From: Vibrio cidicii
GTDB taxonomy: Bacteria > Pseudomonadota > Gammaproteobacteria > Enterobacterales > Vibrionaceae
DNA length: 64,000 nucleotides
Assembly: GCF_009763805.1 (NCBI RefSeq)
Contig: NZ_CP046804.1
Span: 2,728,001 to 2,792,000 of the forward strand
Direction: 5' to 3'
Part shown: positions 20,430 to 30,075 of the stretch, piece by piece
Position numbering within the stretch: the stretch's first letter is position 1
Layout of the letters: every line of letters starts with the position of its first letter
Translations under genes and position numbers: made by a program
Notes under the pieces: generated by a model
What the model was told of the DNA's origin: nothing
The model's database searches: none
The model's input: only the letters and a program-made list of their open reading frames with translations

Positions 20430-21209
20430 TCATAAGTTTTGCCCAAGTTTCATAAAGTGCAAAGGCGGGTAACCAGTCTGCTTTTTGAAAAAGGCGATAA
20501 AGGCGCTGTCTGAGGCAAACTCCAGCCAATACGCCACATCGGTGACACACAGGCCTGACGAAAGCAGTTCGATTGATTTGAGCAAGCGCCACTGCTGGCG
20601 CCACTCTTGATACGACATGCCCGTGTCGCTTTGAAACATTCGTGTGACGGTTTTGCTACTCAGGCCAACACGCTCGGCCAACTCAGCTGCGGAGGGCGCT
20701 AAAAAAGTCTCTTGGGTCATCGCAGCGCGAAACGGTTGTAACCGGGCATCTTGCGGCAAGGGGAGCTGGAAAAAGTGGCGTTTGGCGCTCGCGAACTCTT
20801 CCCAAAACAGCGCGACGGTATTGCGCATCTCTGCTTCTGCTTTGTCCCACGGCCAAAACGCCATGCGTTCAATCAACGCTTGTAATAGTGGGTTAACATC
20901 GATCATCACCAACTCCGCCGGCGCCGTGAACTGGCGACAATCAAAATAGAGCGAGCGATAGGCCACCACATTGGTCATCACCGCGCGATGAGATAGGTTG
21001 GGCGGGATCCACACGGCTTTGGTCGGCGGCAAAGTACAGAGCGAATGGTCCAGTATAAAAGTCATGCAGCCTTTCGGCGCGTAAAGCAACTGCCCTTTGC
21101 TGTGTTGATGCATGCCGGAATCGTGCTGGCCGATCTCAGAGGCGATCCCAATAACGCTGGCGGGCAACGCATCGGCGTCAAATTGGGTTGCTGGGGTAAT
21201 CACTGCCAT
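20430..21209 (-). CDS. AraC-family transcriptional regulator
   Basis: Regulator of about 259 aa with an N-terminal cupin-type sensing domain (HQHSKGQLLYAPKGCMTF) and a C-terminal pair of helix-turn-helix motifs (LAERVGLSSKTVTRMFQSDTG; VTDVAYWLEFASDSAFIAFFKKQTG). It is divergent from an MFS exporter, the typical arrangement for a local regulator, so it probably controls that gene. The ATG at 21209 is preferred over one at 21224 because the purine-rich ribosome site fits it better; this choice is uncertain. Confidence 0.85.
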   Translation of the reverse strand: MAVITPATQFDADALPASVIGIASEIGQHDSGMHQHSKGQLLYAPKGCMTFILDHSLCTLPPTKAVWIPPNLSHRAVMTNVVAYRSLYFDCRQFTAPAELVMIDVNPLLQALIERMAFWPWDKAEAEMRNTVALFWEEFASAKRHFFQLPLPQDARLQPFRAAMTQETFLAPSAAELAERVGLSSKTVTRMFQSDTGMSYQEWRQQWRLLKSIELLSSGLCVTDVAYWLEFASDSAFIAFFKKQTGYPPLHFMKLGQNL

Positions 21210-21347
21210 AATGTCTCTTACCATCCCTATTCACATCCAGCCATCTTCACCTGTCCGAATGTTGATGTTTTCATTCTTAATGTCGTTAACTTACCCAATA
21301 TCATGGCAGATATACTCACCGCGAACAAAACAAAGGTGAGAATCGCA

Positions 21348-22475
21348 ATGAAAGCAAAACCCTCTCTTGGCTTAATGGTCGTGATGCTGATGTTTCCGCA
21401 AATTGTCGAAACCATTTACAGCCCCGCCTTAGGCTCGATTGCACGGACATTTAGCGTCTCTTACGCGCAAGCGGCGCAAACTCTCTCGATCTATTTTGGC
21501 GCGTTTGCACTGGGCGTCGCGGTGTGGGGCATTTTGGCTGATCAATGGGGAAGACGCCCCACCATGTTACTGGGCTTGTTGATCTACGCTGCCAGTGCGT
21601 TTACCGCGATGTACACCGACAGCTTTACCGTTTTAATGTTGGCGCGCGCTTGCAGTGCGTTTGGTATCGCTGTCGGCTCGGTCGTGACCCAAACGATGTT
21701 GCGTGATTGTTTTACTGGCGCGGAGCTTGGCAAAGTCTTCAGCTTAATGGGCTTAGGGATATCCATCAGCCCGGTGATCGGCATGTTTAGCGGCGGGCAA
21801 CTCGCCCAGCTTGGCGGCCATGCGGCGGTCTTTCTGGCTCTGTTTGTCTTGGCGCTTGCCTTGCTGTTCTACAACTTCGTCAAATTGCCAGAAACCCAGC
21901 AAAGCAAACATCCCCTTGAACTGGGTGCATTGAGCCAGCGTATGGTCAAAGATGCGCACATCTGGCGTTCGGCCTTATTGGTGGCGCTGTATAACATTGC
22001 CCTGTTCTCTTACTACCAACTCGGCGCTTTTGCATTTGCCACGCTCGGTTACTCCGCCGAACAGTTCGGCTACAGCGGTCTCGTGCTTGGGCTCGGCTCA
22101 TTACTTGGGAGCTACGTGAATAAAGGCTTGTTGGCCAAAAACATGCCACAGCAGAGCTTATTGAAAGCCGCGTCACTGCTTTTGACGCTCGGCGCTATCG
22201 CTGTTTACGCGTTACAGGCGTCGATCTGGTTTGTCGCCCCGATGCTGTTGGTGGTGATGGCGTTTGGCATAGCCATTCCGAATGTGCTGAGTATGGCGTT
22301 ACCACAATACAAAACGCAGGCAGGCAGTGCTGGCGCGCTATTTGGCTTGATGTATTACCTGTTGATCGGCGCTGGCTTAGCCATCGCGGCGCTCGTCGGC
22401 CACCTTGGCTGGGTGCTTATCACGTGCGGCTGCGCCACTGTACTGCTGACTCTATCGGGTAAAACGAAGGGCTAA
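21348..22475 (+). CDS. MFS transporter, probable exporter
   Basis: Major facilitator protein of 375 aa with about twelve membrane helices. The loop between helices 2 and 3 carries the MFS signature (GILADQWGRRPTMLLG), and the first helix region contains MLMFPQIVETIYSPALGSIA, resembling Bcr/CflA-type drug exporters. The start is the ATG at 21348 after AGGTGAG; the open frame upstream overlaps the divergent regulator and is not real. The substrate is not shown. It is likely controlled by the adjacent AraC regulator. Confidence 0.85.
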   Translation: MKAKPSLGLMVVMLMFPQIVETIYSPALGSIARTFSVSYAQAAQTLSIYFGAFALGVAVWGILADQWGRRPTMLLGLLIYAASAFTAMYTDSFTVLMLARACSAFGIAVGSVVTQTMLRDCFTGAELGKVFSLMGLGISISPVIGMFSGGQLAQLGGHAAVFLALFVLALALLFYNFVKLPETQQSKHPLELGALSQRMVKDAHIWRSALLVALYNIALFSYYQLGAFAFATLGYSAEQFGYSGLVLGLGSLLGSYVNKGLLAKNMPQQSLLKAASLLLTLGAIAVYALQASIWFVAPMLLVVMAFGIAIPNVLSMALPQYKTQAGSAGALFGLMYYLLIGAGLAIAALVGHLGWVLITCGCATVLLTLSGKTKG

Positions 22476-22489
22476 CTCCGCCAATATAC

Positions 22490-22515
22490 AAAAGGCCATC
22501 AAACGATGGCCTTTT
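22490..22515. terminator. Bidirectional terminator between MFS gene and eda
   Basis: Stem AAAAGGCCATC/GATGGCCTTTT with loop AAAC, T-rich on both strands, between convergent genes. Confidence 0.88.
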
Positions 22516-22535
22516 GCGTTATGGCGCACTATTTT

Positions 22536-23147
22536 TTACTTCACCGCGCGAACCAGTTCGGCGATGCCGTCCCAGTCGCCGTTGTCCATCATGGCGGTTG
22601 GCACCATCCACGTGCCACCACAGGCGACAACCGATTTCAGCGCAAGGTAATCTGCCACATTGGATGGGCTGACGCCACCAGTTGGCATAAATTCCACAGG
22701 GTAAACCGCGGTTAGTGCCTTAAGCATGTTGACACCGCCTGATGGCTCTGCTGGGAAGAACTTCAGGGTACGCAGCCCCATTTCCATCGCTTGTTCCACT
22801 AGGCTTGGGTTGTTAACGCCCGGTACGATGGTCACACCGCGCTGCTGACAGTATTTCACTGTGGTTGGGTTAAAGCCGGGACTGACAATAAAATCCACCC
22901 CCGCTTCGATGGCAATGTCCACTTGCTCCGTGGTCAGCACCGTACCTGCGCCAATCAGCAAATCAGGGTACGCTTCACGCATCAGACGAATCGATTCTGC
23001 CGCCGCCTCGGTGCGGAATGTCACTTCTGCACAGGGTAAACCGTTTTCTACCAACACTTTCGCGAGTGGCAAGGCGTGTGCTACATCGTTGATAGCGATA
23101 ACTGGGACGATTTTGATCTCTCTTAATCGTTGTTCAAGTGTTTTCAT
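22536..23147 (-). CDS. eda: KHG/KDPG aldolase
   Basis: Entner-Doudoroff aldolase of 203 aa that splits 2-keto-3-deoxy-6-phosphogluconate into pyruvate and glyceraldehyde 3-phosphate. Catalytic elements are visible: the Glu in AEVTFRT and the Schiff-base lysine in TLKFFPAE, plus GAGTVLT and MPTGGVSPSN. The ATG at 23145-23147 follows AGAGGTGATTG; a TTG one codon upstream is less likely. It is the second gene of a minus-strand operon after the gluconate permease, nine bases downstream of it, so both should respond to GntR. Confidence 0.94.
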   Translation of the reverse strand: MKTLEQRLREIKIVPVIAINDVAHALPLAKVLVENGLPCAEVTFRTEAAAESIRLMREAYPDLLIGAGTVLTTEQVDIAIEAGVDFIVSPGFNPTTVKYCQQRGVTIVPGVNNPSLVEQAMEMGLRTLKFFPAEPSGGVNMLKALTAVYPVEFMPTGGVSPSNVADYLALKSVVACGGTWMVPTAMMDNGDWDGIAELVRAVK

Positions 23148-23156
23148 CAATCACCT

Positions 23157-24533
23157 CTAAAGAATAAAGCTCAATGTTGCAACGATAATAAAGGCGATAC
23201 CACCAAGTAACGTTTCCATTACCGTCCAAGTTTTTAAAGTGGTTTTCTCGTCCATTTCCATCAAGCGGGAAACCAACCAGAAACCGGAGTCGTTAAAGTG
23301 AGACAGCACCGTCGCGCCACCAGCAATGGCGATCACGATAAAGCACAGATCCAGTTCGCTCAAGCCTGTTGTTGCCGCGACCACAGGCGCAATCAGTGCC
23401 GCCGTCGTCGTTAGCGCCACAGTGGCCGAACCCTGCGCGACGCGCAAGCAAGTGGAGATGACAAACGCGGCCACAATCACCGGCATGCCAGTATCGGTCA
23501 GCACGTTGGCCAGCGCATCACCAATACCACTGGCGCGCAACACACCGCCAAACATGCCGCCCGCGCCTGTCACGAGGATCACACCACAAATCGGCGCGAG
23601 TGAATCGCCGCACAGCTTTTCCAACTTCGCCATGCCGTAATCTTTGGCAAACGCCAACAGACACACCACCAAGGTGATGAGCAGCGCCACCGGCGTTTTA
23701 CCCAGCATGCGTAAAAACGCCACCAAGGGTGTTTTACCGTCGATAACGCCCGCCACTGCTAAGGTGTTAAGCACCGTATCGAGACAGATGAGCAGCACCG
23801 GCAGCACCAGCAGCGTCATCACGGTAGCAAATTTTGGCATGTGCTTTTCGTCTAGGATGGTGTCGCTATTGAAAAAGGCTTTTGACAGCGGAATGTCGAA
23901 TTTTTTGCCAGCATATAGACCAAACAAGTAGGCACCAAGATACCAAGTCGGAATCGCGACCAAGATCCCAACCACCAGCAACAGGCCGATGTTGGCACCT
24001 AAAAATTCCGCCGCCGCCACTGGGCCTGGATGTGGAGGAACAAAGGCGTGCATCACCGCAAATGCGCCCGCAGAGGGCAAGGCATATTTCAGCGGTGAGC
24101 CGCCAAAGCGTTTGGCCACGCTGAAGATGATCGGCATCATCACCACAAGGCCAGCGTCAAAAAAGATCGGGAAACCAAACAGCAGCGAAGCAACCCCCAG
24201 TGCAAGCGGCGCACGCTCTTTGCCAAAGCGACCGATCATGGTGTCGGCCAGCACTTTCGCCCCGCCAGTCACTTCCAAAATTTTGCCAATCATGGCGCCA
24301 AGGCCAACAAGCAGCGCCACAGAGGCCAGTGTGCCACCAAAGCCTCCCAGCATGGTGGGCACTACTTTGTCTGCCGTGACGCCAGTGGCGATGGCTGTCG
24401 CCAAACTGACGGTAATCAGAGAGACAAAAGCGTGCACTCTGAGTTTGATGATAAGGAGAAGCAAGGCGGCAATCGCCAGCGCTGCAACGGTTAAAAGATA
24501 CGTAGGATCAGGGGTTTGGGCTAGCTGTTCCAT
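23157..24533 (-). CDS. GntP-family gluconate permease
   Basis: Inner-membrane gluconate:H+ symporter of 458 aa in the GntP family, with about a dozen hydrophobic segments. Characteristic segments are GLGAMIGKILEVTGGA, FGFPIFFDAGLVVMMPI, HAFVPPHPGPVAAA and the C-terminal SHFNDSGFWLVSR. The ATG at 24531-24533 follows AAAGGTGAAC. It is first in an operon with eda and divergent from gntK-edd. The shared intergenic region carries two GntR-type operators, so both arms should be induced together by gluconate. Which paralogue (GntT, GntU or GntP) it corresponds to cannot be decided. Confidence 0.92.
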   Translation of the reverse strand: MEQLAQTPDPTYLLTVAALAIAALLLLIIKLRVHAFVSLITVSLATAIATGVTADKVVPTMLGGFGGTLASVALLVGLGAMIGKILEVTGGAKVLADTMIGRFGKERAPLALGVASLLFGFPIFFDAGLVVMMPIIFSVAKRFGGSPLKYALPSAGAFAVMHAFVPPHPGPVAAAEFLGANIGLLLVVGILVAIPTWYLGAYLFGLYAGKKFDIPLSKAFFNSDTILDEKHMPKFATVMTLLVLPVLLICLDTVLNTLAVAGVIDGKTPLVAFLRMLGKTPVALLITLVVCLLAFAKDYGMAKLEKLCGDSLAPICGVILVTGAGGMFGGVLRASGIGDALANVLTDTGMPVIVAAFVISTCLRVAQGSATVALTTTAALIAPVVAATTGLSELDLCFIVIAIAGGATVLSHFNDSGFWLVSRLMEMDEKTTLKTWTVMETLLGGIAFIIVATLSFIL

Positions 24534-24581
24534 AGGTTCACCTTTACGAATTATAGTTTGTGTTGTGGTTCACATTTATTG

Positions 24582-24611
24582 AAGTTACCGGTAACATGTT
24601 ACCGATAACAT
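24582..24611. promoter_or_regulatory. Two overlapping GntR operators
   Basis: Sites 24582-24597 (AAGTTACCGGTAACAT) and 24596-24611 (ATGTTACCGATAACAT) overlap by two bases. The second matches the known GntR pattern ATGTTA-N4-TAACAT exactly; the first differs at its outer bases. They lie between the divergent permease-eda and gntK-edd operons and can control both. Confidence 0.88.
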
Positions 24612-24686
24612 GAATAAGATAAACCCATATTTCCAAGTGAATTTCAATTTTGAGATCACGCGCAAGTTTAGTTATGAGGGCAAATT

Positions 24687-25208
24687 ATGGCGGGTAGTAG
24701 TGTCATTGTGATGGGTGTCTGCGCGAGCGGTAAAACCACCATCGGTGAGCTTTTGGCGAAAAAACTGGGGCGTAAATTCATTGACGGCGACGATCTTCAT
24801 CCTCGCGCTAACATTCAGAAAATGGCCTCTGGCCAGCCGCTGAATGACGATGACCGCACGCCATGGCTGGAGCGCATTCGTGATGCGGCGTATAGCTTAG
24901 AGAGCAAAAATGAACACGGCGTGATTGTCTGCTCGGCGCTGAAAAAGTGTTACCGCGACCAGATCCGCGATGGCAACCGTAACGTGACGTTTCTGTTTCT
25001 CGACGGCGATAAGGCGCTGATTTTAGAACGTATGCGCCAGCGCCAAGGCCACTTCATGAAAGAGAACATGGTCAACAGCCAGTTTACCACCTTAGAGCGT
25101 CCGGACGATGAGCCGCAAACCCTGATTGTTTCTATCGACGCGCCCATCGAACAGGTGGTGGAAGAAGCCGCCGCCGCATTGATCGCACAAAGCGAGGTTG
25201 CCTTATGA
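24687..25208 (+). CDS. gntK: Gluconokinase
   Basis: ATP-dependent kinase of 173 aa that makes 6-phosphogluconate from gluconate. The P-loop GVCASGKTTIG is at the N-terminus, followed by DGDDLHPRANIQKMASG and LVC-type CSALKKCYRD, all typical of GntK. The gene overlaps edd by four bases (ATGA), which implies translational coupling. It is divergent from the gluconate permease and preceded by two GntR operators. Confidence 0.95.
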   Translation: MAGSSVIVMGVCASGKTTIGELLAKKLGRKFIDGDDLHPRANIQKMASGQPLNDDDRTPWLERIRDAAYSLESKNEHGVIVCSALKKCYRDQIRDGNRNVTFLFLDGDKALILERMRQRQGHFMKENMVNSQFTTLERPDDEPQTLIVSIDAPIEQVVEEAAAALIAQSEVAL

Positions 25209-27001
25209 CTCATCCGGTTATTCTTGCGGTCACCGAACGCCTCTCAAAGCGCAGCGCGCAAAGCCGCGCGGCATTTTTAGCCCGCACCGCGCAACAGGCG
25301 CAACATGGCAAAGCGCGCGCTCATCTATCTTGCGGCAATTTGGCCCACGCGGTCGCGGCGTCTTGCTCGGCCGAAAAGCAGAGCATTCTCAACTTCACCC
25401 ACGCTAACATCGCCATCATCAACGCTTACAACGACATGTTGAGCGCGCATCAGCCTTATCAATTCTATCCCGCGCAAATCAAAGCCGCGCTGGCTCCATA
25501 CGGCCACACGGCGCAAGTAGCGGGCGGCGTGCCTGCAATGTGCGATGGCGTGACCCAAGGCCAGCCGGGGATGGACTTGTCGCTCTTTTCGCGCGATCTG
25601 ATTGCACAATCCACAGCCCTCTCTTTGAGCCACAATGTGTTTGACGCCACGCTGCTACTCGGCATATGCGACAAAATTGCCCCCGGACAACTGATGGGCG
25701 CACTGTCTTACGCACACTTGCCTACCGCGTTTGTGCCAGCGGGGCTCATGGCAACGGGCATCAGCAATGAAGAAAAAGTCGATATTCGCCAAAAATACGC
25801 CGCGGGTGACGTGGGCAAAGAGGCGCTGCTCGATATGGAGTGTCGCGCCTATCATTCCGTCGGCACCTGTACCTTCTATGGCACCGCCAACACCAACCAG
25901 TTAGTGTTTGAGGCGATGGGTTTGATGCTGCCCGGCTCCGCCTTTGTTCACCCGCACAGCGCGCTGCGCAAGGCGCTGACAGAACACGCCGCGCTGAAAA
26001 TCGCCGCCATGACTTCGGGCTCTTCCCACTATCGCCCGCTGGCTGAAGTGGTCACTGAAAAAAGCCTGATCAACGGCATTGTCGCTCTGCTCGCCTCGGG
26101 CGGTAGCACCAACCACACCATTCACATGTTGGCCGTGGCGCGCGCTGCCGGATTGGCGCTGACGTGGCAGGACATCAGTGATTTGTCAGACGTGGTGCCA
26201 CTGCTAGCACGCGTATACCCGAACGGCCCCGCTGACATGAACGCCTTCCAACAAGCGGGGGGCGTGCCTGCGCTGCTGCATCGACTCAATGAGTCGGCTC
26301 TGTTGCATCGTGACGTCAAGCCAGTATTTGGCGAGTTCGACGACCAAATGAGCCTACCAAACCTCGTCGACGGTAAGCTTGTTTGGACACCATGTGAGGG
26401 TACGTTCGATAGCCATGTGATCGCCGACAAAGGCTGCGTTTTCCAGTCTACAGGCGGTACAAAAGTGCTGACTGGCAATTTGGGCAAAGCGGTGGTGAAA
26501 GTCTCTGCGGTGAAAGAAGAGCAGCGGGTGATTGAAGCGCCAGCGCTGGTGTTCCAGTGCCAGCATGAGGTGGAAGCGGCTTATAAGCGCGGTGAGCTCA
26601 ACCGAGATTGCATCGTGGTGGTGACGCACAATGGCCCAGCCGCCAATGGCATGCCAGAGCTGCACAAGCTGATGCCGATTCTTGGCAATGTGCAAAAGGC
26701 GGGCTTTAAAGTGGCGCTGGTGACCGACGGCCGTTTGTCTGGCGCTTCAGGTAAAATCCCATCGGCCATTCATGTCTCTCCAGAGGCGATTCGTGGCGGC
26801 GCGATTGGCTTAGTGCGTAATGGTGATGTGATTCGTGTGGACTGCCAGACAGGCGAGTTAAACAACCTCAGCGACACCACAGGTCGCTGCGTGCTTGAAA
26901 TCGATACCGAGGCAAGCCAGCAAACTTGGGGACGCCATCTGTTCAGCACCCTTCGCCAATCGGTTTCCAGCGCCGATCAAGGGGCGAGTTTTATCGTCTG
27001 A
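25205..27001 (+). CDS. edd: Phosphogluconate dehydratase
   Basis: Entner-Doudoroff dehydratase of 598 aa that converts 6-phosphogluconate to 2-keto-3-deoxy-6-phosphogluconate. It belongs to the IlvD/Edd iron-sulfur family: [34 protein letters not shown] and [14 protein letters not shown] hold the cluster cysteines, and [21 protein letters not shown] is the C-terminal signature. The start ATG overlaps the gntK stop. With eda on the other arm this completes the pathway locally. Confidence 0.95.
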   Translation: MTHPVILAVTERLSKRSAQSRAAFLARTAQQAQHGKARAHLSCGNLAHAVAASCSAEKQSILNFTHANIAIINAYNDMLSAHQPYQFYPAQIKAALAPYGHTAQVAGGVPAMCDGVTQGQPGMDLSLFSRDLIAQSTALSLSHNVFDATLLLGICDKIAPGQLMGALSYAHLPTAFVPAGLMATGISNEEKVDIRQKYAAGDVGKEALLDMECRAYHSVGTCTFYGTANTNQLVFEAMGLMLPGSAFVHPHSALRKALTEHAALKIAAMTSGSSHYRPLAEVVTEKSLINGIVALLASGGSTNHTIHMLAVARAAGLALTWQDISDLSDVVPLLARVYPNGPADMNAFQQAGGVPALLHRLNESALLHRDVKPVFGEFDDQMSLPNLVDGKLVWTPCEGTFDSHVIADKGCVFQSTGGTKVLTGNLGKAVVKVSAVKEEQRVIEAPALVFQCQHEVEAAYKRGELNRDCIVVVTHNGPAANGMPELHKLMPILGNVQKAGFKVALVTDGRLSGASGKIPSAIHVSPEAIRGGAIGLVRNGDVIRVDCQTGELNNLSDTTGRCVLEIDTEASQQTWGRHLFSTLRQSVSSADQGASFIV

Positions 27002-27005
27002 TCAA

Positions 27006-27034
27006 CAAGGGCGCGTTCATCGCGCCCTTGGTTT
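27006..27034 (+). terminator. Terminator between edd and gntR
   Basis: Stem CAAGGGCGCG/CGCGCCCTTG with loop TTCAT, followed by GTTTT. It lies between convergent genes and ends the gntK-edd transcript. Confidence 0.82.
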
Positions 27035-27051
27035 TAATCACATCGACCGAG

Positions 27052-28077
27052 TTACACACTCTCGCCAGCGGTAATTTTGTAGCCCATATCCACCACGCTT
27101 TGCTCGGGCTGCTCTCCGCGCAAACGCGCCAACAGCAGCTCGGCACTTTTCTCACCAATTTGAAAACGTGGCGTATCGACACTGGTCAGCTTCGGGCTGA
27201 TGGTTTGGCCGATATCGAGCGCGTTATACCCGACCACCGCCAACTGCGCAGGCACGGCAATACCGCGCTGCTGAGCCACCAGCAGCGTGCCGATGGCAAT
27301 GTCGTCGTTGGTACAAAACACCCCATCGAGCGCCGGCATAATGGCCAGCGCGCGTTGCAGCAACTCATCGGCGAGAGAAAAGCTGGAGTGATCGCCCGTG
27401 AGAACGTGTTGCGGAGTCAAGCCCGCTTCAAGCATGGCGCGATCATAACCTTGCATGCGCAGCTTAGTGCGCGTGTCTAAACGCGCGCCAAAATAGGCGA
27501 TGTGCCGCTTACCCGAGGCAATCATGCGCTTCACCACCTGATACGACGCCTCAATGTGATCCAACCCGACCGCCATATCAATCGGTTGGCTCGGCAGCTC
27601 CATGGTTTCCACCACGGGAATGCCGGCGTTTTTGATCATCTGCAAGGTACGCTCGGTGTGGTGGCTCTCGGTCAAAATCAGCCCATCCACCTGATAAGAG
27701 AGCAGCGAGGCAATTTTGCGCTCTTCCTCTAACTCGTCATAGCTAAAGTGGGCCAACAGCGTCTCGTAGCCGTGCGCTTTGGTGACGGTTTCAATTCCTT
27801 GCACAAAAGAGGCAAAAATCTGGTTGGACAAAGAGGGCAGCAGAATGCCAATTGCGCGGCTGGACGATTTGGACAGCATCGCTGGAGCACGGTTTTCGAT
27901 GTAACCGAGCTCCTCAATCACCGCGACAATTTTCTCGCGGGTCTTTTCCGCGACCGACTGCGGATTGCGCAGATAGCGCGAAACGGTCATTTTGGTCACG
28001 CCCACTTGGTCGGCGACATCTTGTAACGTCGTGCGTGCTTTTTTGCTGCTGGGCGCGGCAGAGGTATGTTGAGGCAT
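27052..28077 (-). CDS. gntR: Gluconate operon repressor GntR (LacI family)
   Basis: LacI-type repressor of 341 aa. The N-terminal helix-turn-helix reads TLQDVADQVGVTKMTVSRYLRNP with hinge residues near MLSKSSSRAIG, and the rest is a periplasmic-binding-like sugar sensor. Its HTH and the operators match E. coli GntR. ATG at 28077 gives MPQHTSAAP; the frame reaches further up only through the operator region. An exact GntR operator 20 bases upstream indicates autoregulation. It is convergent with edd. Confidence 0.93.
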   Translation of the reverse strand: MPQHTSAAPSSKKARTTLQDVADQVGVTKMTVSRYLRNPQSVAEKTREKIVAVIEELGYIENRAPAMLSKSSSRAIGILLPSLSNQIFASFVQGIETVTKAHGYETLLAHFSYDELEEERKIASLLSYQVDGLILTESHHTERTLQMIKNAGIPVVETMELPSQPIDMAVGLDHIEASYQVVKRMIASGKRHIAYFGARLDTRTKLRMQGYDRAMLEAGLTPQHVLTGDHSSFSLADELLQRALAIMPALDGVFCTNDDIAIGTLLVAQQRGIAVPAQLAVVGYNALDIGQTISPKLTSVDTPRFQIGEKSAELLLARLRGEQPEQSVVDMGYKITAGESV

Positions 28078-28096
28078 AAAACGTTTTTTATCAGTA

Positions 28097-28112
28097 ATGT
28101 TACGTGTAACAT
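28097..28112 (-). promoter_or_regulatory. GntR operator upstream of gntR
   Basis: ATGTTACGTGTAACAT, an exact ATGTTA-N4-TAACAT match, 20 bases before the gntR start. Its outer bases extend the symmetry to AATGTTA/TAACATT. Confidence 0.85.
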
Positions 28113-28152
28113 TATGACCCGTCTGCGTCACAGGCACAACCAGTCGACACGG

Positions 28153-29049
28153 CTAAAAGCCGACTAAGGTGATCTTACCTTGCGCCATTTGCTGCAACTG
28201 GCAGGAAAAATCGACCCGCTTGTCGGCTTCCTTGTTAAACAGCACTTTGAGTTTATCAAACGCTTGCGGCGCAAAACTGACGCTTTTGAGCCGCAGACTT
28301 TTGCGCGTCAAGCTGTCGAGAAACGCCAACGAGGATTTATCCAGCACCCGCTGGCAGGTGTCGAGTATCGCTTTACTGACCATCTTTTTGTGCACCGCTT
28401 GGCTTAGCTGCTCGGGCGAAATATGCGGATTGGCCGACGCCAACACGCACACCGCGTAAATATCAAGCACGGCTACGGCGCGCGGTTTTTGCGTTTCCCC
28501 ATCTTCGTAAATGGCGATCAGACACGGCACCTTGCTGTCATCAAACTGCTGCAAGCGAATATTGGTCAGTTCAATCTCGCTGTGCACCACCTTTTTCAGC
28601 AGCTTTTCCAGTTGGCTGAGTTTGGGAAGCGCCAGCTCTTTTTGCACTTCCACCAACGCATCCAGCGCCTTTTCACTCTCTTCCGCCCCTTGCACTAAAG
28701 GCAGCAGTTTGCGGTGCAGCGCTTCATCATCAAACGGTTTGCTCAACACAAAACTGGCACCGGCGGCTTTGGCCTGAGCGATTTGCGCCTCATCATCCAC
28801 AGTGGTGATCATGGCGATTTTGATCTGCGGGTAGCGCTGCGACACCGTTTCCACCAGCGCCAAGCCCGTCATATCCGGCATGTGCCAGTCGGTCAGCACT
28901 ATGTCTGGCTGCCACTGCTCGATCGTCTCCAGCGCTTGTGTCGCGCTGTTGGTCTTTTCAATCGACAAGCGACGATAACCAAAACTTTGCAGCGCTTTGC
29001 GCACAATCTCTAACGTTGCCCTGCTGTCATCGACTATCAGTATCTTCAC
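28153..29049 (-). CDS. Response regulator with unclassified output domain
   Basis: Two-part protein of 298 aa. Residues 1-120 are a receiver domain: ILIVDDSRATLE with acidic pocket, phosphoacceptor Asp in IVLTDWHMPDMTG, Thr in MITTVDDE and Lys in FVLSKPFDD. The C-terminal 170 residues are not a DNA-binding domain I recognise; the region (PCLIAIYEDG, AVLDIYAVCVLAS, and a closing GKITLVGF) suggests an alpha/beta effector, possibly CheX-like. The GTG at 29049 begins VKILIVDDSR exactly at the receiver; the ribosome site is weak. It is divergent from the coiled-coil gene. No histidine kinase adjoins. Confidence 0.82.
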   Translation of the reverse strand: MKILIVDDSRATLEIVRKALQSFGYRRLSIEKTNSATQALETIEQWQPDIVLTDWHMPDMTGLALVETVSQRYPQIKIAMITTVDDEAQIAQAKAAGASFVLSKPFDDEALHRKLLPLVQGAEESEKALDALVEVQKELALPKLSQLEKLLKKVVHSEIELTNIRLQQFDDSKVPCLIAIYEDGETQKPRAVAVLDIYAVCVLASANPHISPEQLSQAVHKKMVSKAILDTCQRVLDKSSLAFLDSLTRKSLRLKSVSFAPQAFDKLKVLFNKEADKRVDFSCQLQQMAQGKITLVGF

Positions 29050-29148
29050 CTTACCGCCAGCTCCACTGCGAAAACTGTTTAAATTATAGGCACAAAAATC
29101 GCTAGCATCTAAACTTAGCCATACCACTAGTCATAAAGTTGATTATCT

Positions 29149-29937
29149 ATGTCTTTGGAATTGCTGCTAAATGAACTTAGCCCCGATCTGTTGATGACCC
29201 TCGCCATCAATCTCGGCTTGCTGATCTTGCTGCTGTGGTTTGTCATTCTCTGGCTGATGCTGCGCGAGTTTCGCCAAGCGCTTGGCTCCTCAGCCAAGGG
29301 TGGCGCACTCAGTCAATCGGCTCAAGCACTGTGCGAAGAGTCGGTCAATCACGCGCTCAACTACAGCAATGAAAACCGCGAAACCTTAAATGCGCTGGTG
29401 CAAATCCAACAGGCTTTGGAACAACAGGTCGCTGAGATCCGCGCCGCAAGCAGCGGTCACAGCCGTGAAGAGCAAGCCTCGATTGAGCTGCTCAATCAGA
29501 AACTGTCCAAATCGCACCAACTCATCCGCAAGCTGAAAGGCGATCTGGATAAAAGTACCCGCGGGCTACGTAAAGCCAAAAATATCCTGCTGGAGCAGAA
29601 TGATACCGTCGCCGGGCTACGCCAGCAGAAAGAAGCGATCGAAAAGCAGTTTGAGCAGCTTGAGCGTGAATACATAATGATCAGCGAAAGCGGCGGATTT
29701 CAGGACATAGAGCAGAACTTTGCCAAAGAGAAAGAGCAACTTTTGGCCACCATTGAAAACTATAAGCGCCAGTTAGCCAACCAGACGGCTTCAGCGCCGC
29801 AAGCGTCGGAGCTGAATGAGCTCAAGCAGCAATTGGCCGCCAGCCAAAAACAGTTGCTGCATTTAGGGCGAGAGAAAGCTTTTATCGAGAAGAAGTATTT
29901 GGAGCTCAGTGCTTCTCAGTCATCGGATGGCAATTAA
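29149..29937 (+). CDS. Membrane-anchored coiled-coil protein, function unknown
   Basis: Protein of 262 aa with one N-terminal membrane helix (about residues 15-38, LAINLGLLILLLWFVILWLML) and a cytoplasmic region that is nearly all coiled coil, rich in Gln, Glu, Lys and Leu, from about residue 65 to the end. I do not recognise a characterised family, though such proteins are sometimes labelled as chromosome-partition-like because of the coiled coil alone. It is divergent from the response regulator gene over about 100 bases and upstream of the kinase gene on the same strand. Confidence 0.75.
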   Translation: MSLELLLNELSPDLLMTLAINLGLLILLLWFVILWLMLREFRQALGSSAKGGALSQSAQALCEESVNHALNYSNENRETLNALVQIQQALEQQVAEIRAASSGHSREEQASIELLNQKLSKSHQLIRKLKGDLDKSTRGLRKAKNILLEQNDTVAGLRQQKEAIEKQFEQLEREYIMISESGGFQDIEQNFAKEKEQLLATIENYKRQLANQTASAPQASELNELKQQLAASQKQLLHLGREKAFIEKKYLELSASQSSDGN

Positions 29938-29978
29938 GCGCCAAACTTGCCACAGTCAGCGATTAACACCATGATTAT

Positions 29979-30002
29979 TTTATGAGAATGCTATCTCATA
30001 AA
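29979..30002. promoter_or_regulatory. Inverted repeat upstream of the kinase gene
   Basis: TTTATGAGA and TCTCATAAA form a perfect 9-bp inverted repeat with a six-base spacer, about 75 bases before the kinase start in an AT-rich stretch. There is no T-run after it, so an operator is more likely than a terminator. Confidence 0.5.
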
Positions 30003-30075
30003 TAAGAAAAATATCACATATATTACAAATTTCTTATAGACTTACGGCGAATTAAACAAGAATTAGAAACGTACA

